From Hsuehochloa calcarea (taxonomy: Eukaryota > Streptophyta > Magnoliopsida > Poales > Poaceae): 64,000 nucleotides of DNA. The DNA lies in assembly GCA_036346395.1 (NCBI GenBank), contig CM070613.1, positions 22,686,818 through 22,750,817 on the forward strand, written 5' to 3'. The notes beneath the pieces are model-generated. The model saw nothing but the letters and a program-made list of their open reading frames with translations, was not told where the DNA came from and ran no database searches. Shown here one piece after another: positions 58,068-64,000 of the stretch (position 1 is the first letter of the stretch; each line of letters begins with the position of its first letter). Position numbers and translations under genes: made by a program.

Positions 58068-59740
58068 GAGTATATTGACAATTACAAAAAAGCATAAGAT
58101 GAGTTTGAGATTCCAGTCAACCAAGGTCTAAATAAGAGAAATTAAGCACAAGACCAAGTTGACACAAAGAAAAAGACTTGAGATGAGATGAAAGAGCAAT
58201 TTTCGCACAAAACTCAAGGCTTTTCTTCAGAAGGCTTTTTCTCACAATCATTCTCCCCCTTTGGCAATAAAATCATCAATATGTAGAAAAGGGAAGAAAA
58301 AACTATATGATGTTCATTTTAAGCATTAGGAGCCATGTAGATTATCCAAAATGACTATTAGAGAATTACACCAAGCCATAACACAGAAGAATGCTATCAA
58401 GATCATGACAATCGATGTATAGAAGAGCTAAGACAGAAAGTCCATAATCTGATTAATGATCCAGTTCTATAGCAGGTCAAATAAGTCAAGATTGAAATCT
58501 AGCTAAAGATATCCAGGGATGATGCAAGCCATGTCAAATAATCTAAGTTGAACCAAGAAGACTCATACTGAACATTTTAGAGTGCTACCAGTTGAAGAAG
58601 GACTCATTTTATCCAGGACTTGATCTCTTTAGAGATAAGCAATTTTAGCACATTTTTCTTTTTCTGAAGACATTTTGTTTTAAGGCTCTTTAAGGTTTTA
58701 TCTCAGTAAAGCAAGCTCTGGACTAGGTGCCATCCACAACTGCCTCCTGAGCTTCAACCATTTTTTTAGCCATGTGCTAGATCCCAAGCCTTATGCGACC
58801 ACTCCAAGCAACAGACTTAAGGAGGTGATCTTAGGTCATCAAGGCTCCCCGAGTTCATGCCTAGTGCAATGGCAAGCCGTCTCATGAGAAAGATTTGGTG
58901 AGATCAGTTTTTTCGCACAAAAGAGATCATTTTTGCTTTTGAAGTTTTTAGACCAGTGATTAGAGATAAGTCATGCTTACTCAAAAGTTCAAAAGAGATT
59001 CGGGACTCAACTCGACCTACTTGACATGGCGAAAATCATAAAAGGATAGTTTTAACGGACTAGTCTCAAGAGCTATCATGACAAGATTTTAATTCAAGTT
59101 TAGCATTTTGAAATACCTTAGCATGGCAAAGACTAAACTACACATAAAAAGTCATGATAGATCTAGCAGTTTAGCATAAATCATGGCAAGATGTAAAGTA
59201 GTGAAAACAGATCATAAGGGATAATAAACAAGGCTCCATTTGATTATCATGCAATGCTTGATGAAATACACAAAAAAATCCAGATTCCCTTGAGAAGAGA
59301 TGCATCTTTTAATTGAGGTTGAGTTATGACAAAATTAAGAGTATGGAATAGCCAAGAATAACTCCCCCTGAACCAAAGGAACAAAAACGAGAATCTGATA
59401 AGTAAAACAAAAAGGCAATCCTTTAGAGCATAGAAAAGATATAGAGAAAACTATCGCCAGCATGATTCTTATCTACCCCATATGATTCTAGGACTATTAG
59501 TCGATCTACACAAACACTAAGGAGCAAACACTGCCCCTGTCTACCCAAGGGTGGCCCGACCCTGCTAGAACCTATAAGAAGTGAGTAAGCTCTACTTAGA
59601 GAGGAAGAGCAACTAATAAGCGACATCCTAGAAGCACAAGACAAGAAGTAGCAACAAAGCAATGTGGCAAGAGAAACACTCTAACCTATCTTTGGAAGGA
59701 CTTGACCGAAATATTAAAAGAAATGAAACGAGAAAGGAGT
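58068..59740 (-). other. Non-coding 3' region of the SIRE-type element
   Basis: About 1.65 kb between RNase H and the PPT, where some SIRE elements carry an env-like ORF. No ORF of useful length exists on the minus strand here. The region is AT-rich with short A/G-rich repeats. Confidence 0.7.
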
Positions 59741-60390
59741 AAGCGTATAATATAATATAGTATAATATAATACTGAGAGTAGCACAACTCCCCCTCACAA
59801 AGAATCGTAAGGACAAACCACCCCAAGCTCTCCCGCAGAGTCAAAACCGAGAGTCGTCGGAGGCTTAGTGAAGATATCGCCAACCGGTGCTCACTCTCCA
59901 CTGGCTCGAGCACAATATCACCCTTCTCTACATGATCTCGAAGAAAGTGATATCGATATCTATATGCTTGGTCCGAGAATGTTGCTTTGGGTTCTTGGCA
60001 ATGCAAATCGCGAGCGTGTTATCACGAGAAGAGTGGAACGCAATCGATAGATAGCCCGAAATCCTGCAGGTCGAGACCATCCAAAGCACTTGACTACGAG
60101 AATCGGCTGCGACAGCGTGCTCGGCCTCTGCGCAGCGGATCGCGCAACACCGGATTGCTTCCTCGATGACCGGAGGCGAGAGAAGTGCCAATGAATTGGC
60201 AAGTGCGAAGTGCTCTTCCTATCTATCCTCTGACCCGACAAAGTCGCATCGGAGAAGGCTCTAAGAGATAGACAAGAAGAGGAAGAGTACCGGATGCCAT
60301 AGTCAATGGTAGCTCGAAGGTACCGAAGATGCGCTTCACCGCCGACGGTGAGATACTGCGAGGAGAAGCTCAAACCGAGCACAAAGACAC
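59741..60390 (-). pseudogene. RNase H of the SIRE-type element, broken
   Basis: Minus-strand pieces in different frames match the copia RNase H: HLRYLRATIDYGIRYSS and FSDATLSGQRIDRKSTS (60340-60220), SQVLWMVST (60080), AICIAKNPKQHSRTKHIDI (60010-59955) and YHFLRDHVEKGDIVLEPVES (59960-59890). Each is separated from the next by a frame change. Confidence 0.85.
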
Positions 60391-60669
60391 ACGAGAAAAG
60401 TGTATGTCCGGTCTCGAGGTCGTGAGGTACAAGAGAGAGCCAATCATGCTCCTGAACTCCTTTTGGTCAACAGGTTCGCCGTCTTCATCTGGATCCAGAG
60501 CATTTGTAGATGCCATCGGAGTTGATCTTGGCTTTCCATCATTCATGTCAAACGCTCAGAGGTCTCGAGTGTATTTGCCTTGATGAAGAAAGGTACCCCC
60601 GAGTCTGTTTGATTTGGAAGCCAAGGAAGAAGCTCAACTCGCCCATCATGCTCATTTCAAACTCCGAGC

Positions 60670-61393
60670 TCATGACATCGGAAACTGGAAACGAGCACGC
60701 GAGGAGCCGCCAAAGATAATGTCATCCACATAAATCTGGACGAGCAGAAGATCAGTGCCTAGACGGCGGATGAACAAGGTCTTGTCAATTTTACCCATCT
60801 CAAAACCATGGCTCAGCAGATAGGACTTAAGCCTTTCATACCAAGCTCTGGGACTGCTTGAGTCCATACAAAGCTTTGGAAAGCCTGTAGACATGGTTAG
60901 GGTATTTGGGGTTCTCGAAACCAGGAGGCTGTCTCACATAGACTTCTTCCTCAATAAGGCCATTGAGGAAGGCACTCTTGACATCCATCTGGTAAAGCTT
61001 GAAACCCTTAGAAGCTGCAAAGGCAAGCAGGATTCTAATGGCTTCAAGTCTAGCTACAGGGGCAAAGGTCTCTTCGAAATCTAGACCCTCAACTTGAGAG
61101 TACCCCTGAGCTACCAGTCTAGCCTTGTTTCGAATGACTAACCCATCTTCACTTTGCTTGTTCTTGAACACCCATTTGGTCCCAATGATATTGTGACCTT
61201 GAGGGGGCTCAACAAGGACCGACCTTGTTCCTTTCAAAGTTTTCCAATTCCTCGTGCATGGCGTTAGTCCATGACTCATCAGAAAGAGCATGACAAACGT
61301 CTTTGGGCTCAAACGAGGCAACAAAGGCAGAATGGAGACAGAATAGAGACATGCCAGTTTTTGAACGAGTGACTCGCTCAAAGAGATCTCCAA
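60670..61393 (-). pseudogene. Reverse transcriptase of the SIRE-type element
   Basis: N-terminal part 61393-60850 with GHNIIGTKWVFKNKQ, NKARLVAQGYSQVEGLDF, YQMDVKSAFLNG and YRLSKALYGLKQS. After a frame change near 60850 it resumes with SPRAWYERLKSYLLSHGF and LVQIYVDDIIFGGSS (YVDD near 60725). Similarity then breaks near 60690, and the region 60400-60690 before RNase H is scrambled. Confidence 0.9.
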
Positions 61394-61685
61394 TTATCTG
61401 CTCTGAAGGATGGTCCTTTTGAATGTGTCTTGGAGGTCCAGGGTGAGATGAAGAAGTGGCCTCTACCTCATTAGCAGACGAGATAGGGACAGAGCCACTA
61501 GCTTCGTAAGAAGCGAGAAGGTAGGTGATCTCCTCGAGTGCGGTGGAAGAGGGCACCTCAAGAGGAAGAGAAGGAACTGGATCGGGTAAACAACCCTCAT
61601 CTCCATCCTCCTCATCGTCCACAAAGATGGACTCGATCGCTCTAAGGAACTCGAGATATCGAGGCCTAGTCCTGGGTGGCCTCAT
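61209..61685 (-). pseudogene. Integrase-RT linker of the SIRE-type element
   Basis: An acidic, Ser/Pro-rich 158-codon frame (FVDDEEDGDEGCLPDP, SSSHPGPPRHIQKDHP) ends in the start of the RT domain (SWTNAMHEELENFERN). Such a variable linker lies between integrase and RT in copia polyproteins. Confidence 0.75.
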
Positions 61686-61739
61686 CGAAGGTCACCTCAC
61701 TGAGTTTCTAACAATTTACTAGATTCGCAGCCTGGACTC

Positions 61740-62960
61740 TATAGGCACGAGAAGAAGTCGAGTAACCTGTAAAGATCCCATCACAAGATCGTGACTTGAA
61801 CTTATCTAGGTTCCCGGACTTGAGAATAAAACACTTGCAACCAAACACACGAAAATGCGAGACGCTGGTTTTCGCCCATATCTCAACTCATAAGAAGTGC
61901 GATGCAAGAGTGCGAAGAAAAACTCATTAGAAACATGACAAGCGGTAGCAATTCCCTCATTAAAACTTCCTAGGTGTAGAGTACTCATCAAGCATCGTCC
62001 GCCATCTCGACCAAGGTGCGGTTCTTCCTCTCCACAACGCCATTTTGTTGGGGGCGTATGGAGACAGGCGGTGCTCTACACTGTCTCACCACAAAACTCT
62101 CAAAGTAGGAATTCTTGAACTCGGTGCCATTATCGGTCGAATTGCTCGTAATGCACCGGGAGCTCAACAGAAAGCCTACTAAAAGACCACGAAAAGAGTA
62201 AGCGTCTCATCCTTCGAGGCTAAGAAAACACCCAAGAATACCTCGAGAAGTCATCGACCACGACAAGTACGTACCACTTCCCTCCTCTCGATTGCACTCT
62301 AGGTGGTCCCATCGGTCCATATGGGCGATTGACACAGTGCATCTGTCATAGTCATCAGAATGGAGGATGTGAAGCGGCAACCATTTTGCCCGCTTGCAAG
62401 GAGCACAAACAAGATCCTTGACCATTTTGAGTTTGGCAAACCACGAATGAGATCGTGGCCGCTAACTCGGTCGATGATCAAATCCTATATGACCAAGTCT
62501 CCTATGCGAGAAAGTCAAATCACGAGATTGAAGCAATTAAACATCGGAGAGGATCACGGAAGATCCGGAAAAATCAGCACGAAAGATCCTCCCATATCGA
62601 AATCCATAAACTAGACTACCCAAGAATCAAGAATTTTGCAATTGTTTTTCTTAAAGCTCACCTCAAACCGTCATCGGTGGTGAGAGGCGAAAGCGATTAT
62701 CTGCAGCTTACTTACTAAGGCAACATCTTTTAAAATAAAAGAATCATTAATGCTCACAAGTACCTTTAGCGATGACGCCCAAATGAAGCATCTCCGAAGG
62801 TGATCGTCTCATCACACAGGAGCGGGCTAGGGAAGAAAACCAACGAGACTCACGGTCATATGCGTGAACAACCGAGTCTACAATCCGGACCTTTCCTTCC
62901 CGGCCGGCGACCACGAGTCAAGCAGTAAAGTCTCGATCTTGGGGTGAATCGGCAGAGATT
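61740..62960 (-). pseudogene. Integrase, GAG-pre-integrase and protease remnants
   Basis: Minus-strand blocks in broken frames. KDLVCAPCKRAK of the GAG-pre-integrase region is at about 62425-62380, and RTSYELRYGRKP of the integrase C-terminal core is near 61885. A TITFGDAS / INDSFILKDV-like protease-end region lies near 62800-62720. No frame exceeds about 85 codons. Confidence 0.7.
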
Positions 62961-63289
62961 TTGGCACCCAATCTTGAGTAACACGGCGAACAGATGAAGT
63001 AGTCAAGCAAGATCGACCTCTATCTACCCTCGCTCTCTGTCACTCAACAAGTCAAAGATCTCGACTGTTCTTTGGATCCGATCGCTATGGAAGAGCGAGT
63101 CGAAGTGCGATAACATATTGATCTCGCCATGAGTAGCTATCTCGAAGGAAAACGAGATCTACCCTCGGGGCGGCGGAGATTACGACCAAAGGGAGCATGA
63201 GGACGAAACTCGAAAACTCGGAAAAACCAAGTCCTCGATCTTGCCCAAAATCATCGGATGGAACAAACCTAGACCTCGTGTTGGTCTTA

Positions 63290-64000
63290 GGTGCACTCAA
63301 GATCCGGGTCGACCACGAATGTGCCTAAGAGACTCAACATGGTCTCTACGCGCGATCTTGGCACGCTGAAGCAATGATCAACTAAATGTCCATCTTTACG
63401 CGAGAAGGTGCAATGATACTTCGCCTTACGAGGGCAAGCTGCAGTGGAATCACCTTTCGTCCGAAATCCTTTGAACAAAACCCACGACTTAAAATTGACT
63501 TTCTCATCCTGGGCTTAGTTTTGATCACACCAGTGCTATGGTTTTGAGCACGACGGTGGATGCTTCCTCATATCCTCCCGGATATCATATCCTAGACCAC
63601 GATTAAATCGCAAATTTTAGATTTGTCTAGAATGAGATTGAGCTTCTTCTTGCCTCCTACAAACCTCTCGAGAGTGTTCATAAGATCGACACTCCCGAAG
63701 AGAGAGGTGCAAGAAGAGCAGGGGAAGAAGGGAGGGCAGAAGGTAAGGGAGCGAAGAAGAACCAACAACAGAGAGGAAAGATTGGCTTGTGCACGCACAC
63801 CGACTTTGGGGGACAGTCCCATCTGCTAGCAGATTGGTTCACGTTACTAGGCGTCTCTACCAAACCCTTAGACTTCTTCCCAAAGCACACACAATACAAG
63901 CGGATGATTGTGTCTCTAGAAGGTCCTTAGTTAGCTTCACACATTTTTCATCCAATGCAACCAAATCACATTTTAGTTTATTACAATGATTGCAAGGTGA
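63290..64000 (-). pseudogene. gag end and zinc knuckle of the SIRE-type element
   Basis: A degenerate zinc knuckle (YHCTFSRKDGHLVDHCF, about 63445-63395; the second Cys is Ser) is preceded by a gag helical stretch, TLERFVGGKKKLNLILDK (63670-63615). This is the expected place for the gag C-terminus of SIRE elements. Continues beyond the window. Confidence 0.65.

Larger units (their letters stand above)
56434..64000 (-). mobile_element. SIRE-type Ty1/copia retrotransposon, 3' part (runs off window)
   Basis: On the minus strand the order from the right edge is gag, zinc knuckle, protease, integrase, RT, RNase H, a 1.6-kb non-coding region, PPT, then the 3' LTR (56434-58053). RT wording (NIIGTKWVFKNKQ, QIYVDDIIFGG) is typical of the SIRE/Maximus lineage. 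The 5' LTR and the second target-site copy are outside the window. Frames are badly broken. Confidence 0.92.

Overview
This is nuclear DNA from a grass, most likely the rice genus (Oryza) or a close relative. The evidence is one conserved plant gene with plant-type GT-AG introns, a GC-rich first exon, and a dense load of plant Ty1/copia, Ty3/gypsy (Tat type) and hAT elements. Organism assignment is inference from gene style and repeat content; no database search was possible. There are no bacterial operons, rRNA genes, tRNA genes or CRISPR arrays.

Layout. (1) 1-3300: the 5' two-thirds of a SEUSS-type LIM-domain-binding transcriptional adaptor gene on the minus strand, with promoter; it is the only clearly intact host gene and runs off the left edge. 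(2) 3300-15100: a patchwork of host-gene pieces and repeats. It holds a small TIR element, a 271-bp tandem duplication, an exon-end piece of a patellin (SEC14-type) gene, a crooked-neck-like splicing-factor piece on the opposite strand, and four exons of a pseudokinase-like gene (plastid-lipid-associated protein 14/ORG1 type). The third kinase intron is swollen to 7.2 kb by repeats, including a solo LTR. (3) 15100-21900: AT-rich repetitive DNA, a 4-kb hAT element with perfect 13-bp TIRs and a broken BED-finger transposase, then a foldback element. (4) 21943-28322: a complete Ty1/copia element with LTRs, PBS, PPT and TSD AGCTT, and a decayed polyprotein. (5) 28323-30888: unassigned intergenic DNA. 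(6) 30889-64000: a four-element nest. An old Tat-type gypsy element is interrupted in its 5' LTR by a 13-kb relative (31497-44539, TSD AGTCA), in its pol by a 5.8-kb pol-less relative on the opposite strand (47611-53447, TSD CAACT), and in its integrase by a SIRE-type copia element (56434 to beyond the right edge).

How parts relate. The gypsy relatives share LTR ends, PBS type and arrays of a GTCGTA...TACGAC hairpin unit. The two best preserved copies carry, beside or instead of pol, an antisense gene of the 'putative gypsy-type transposon' (PF04195-like) family; in the 5.8-kb copy it shows several GT-AG introns. The SIRE LTR and the solo LTR at 12144-13979 share a plan: clusters of 11-bp palindromes of the form CGG-N5-CCG at both ends of a central TATA promoter, with a different palindrome in each family. 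Almost every element ORF is broken, so little outside SEUSS is expected to make a working protein.
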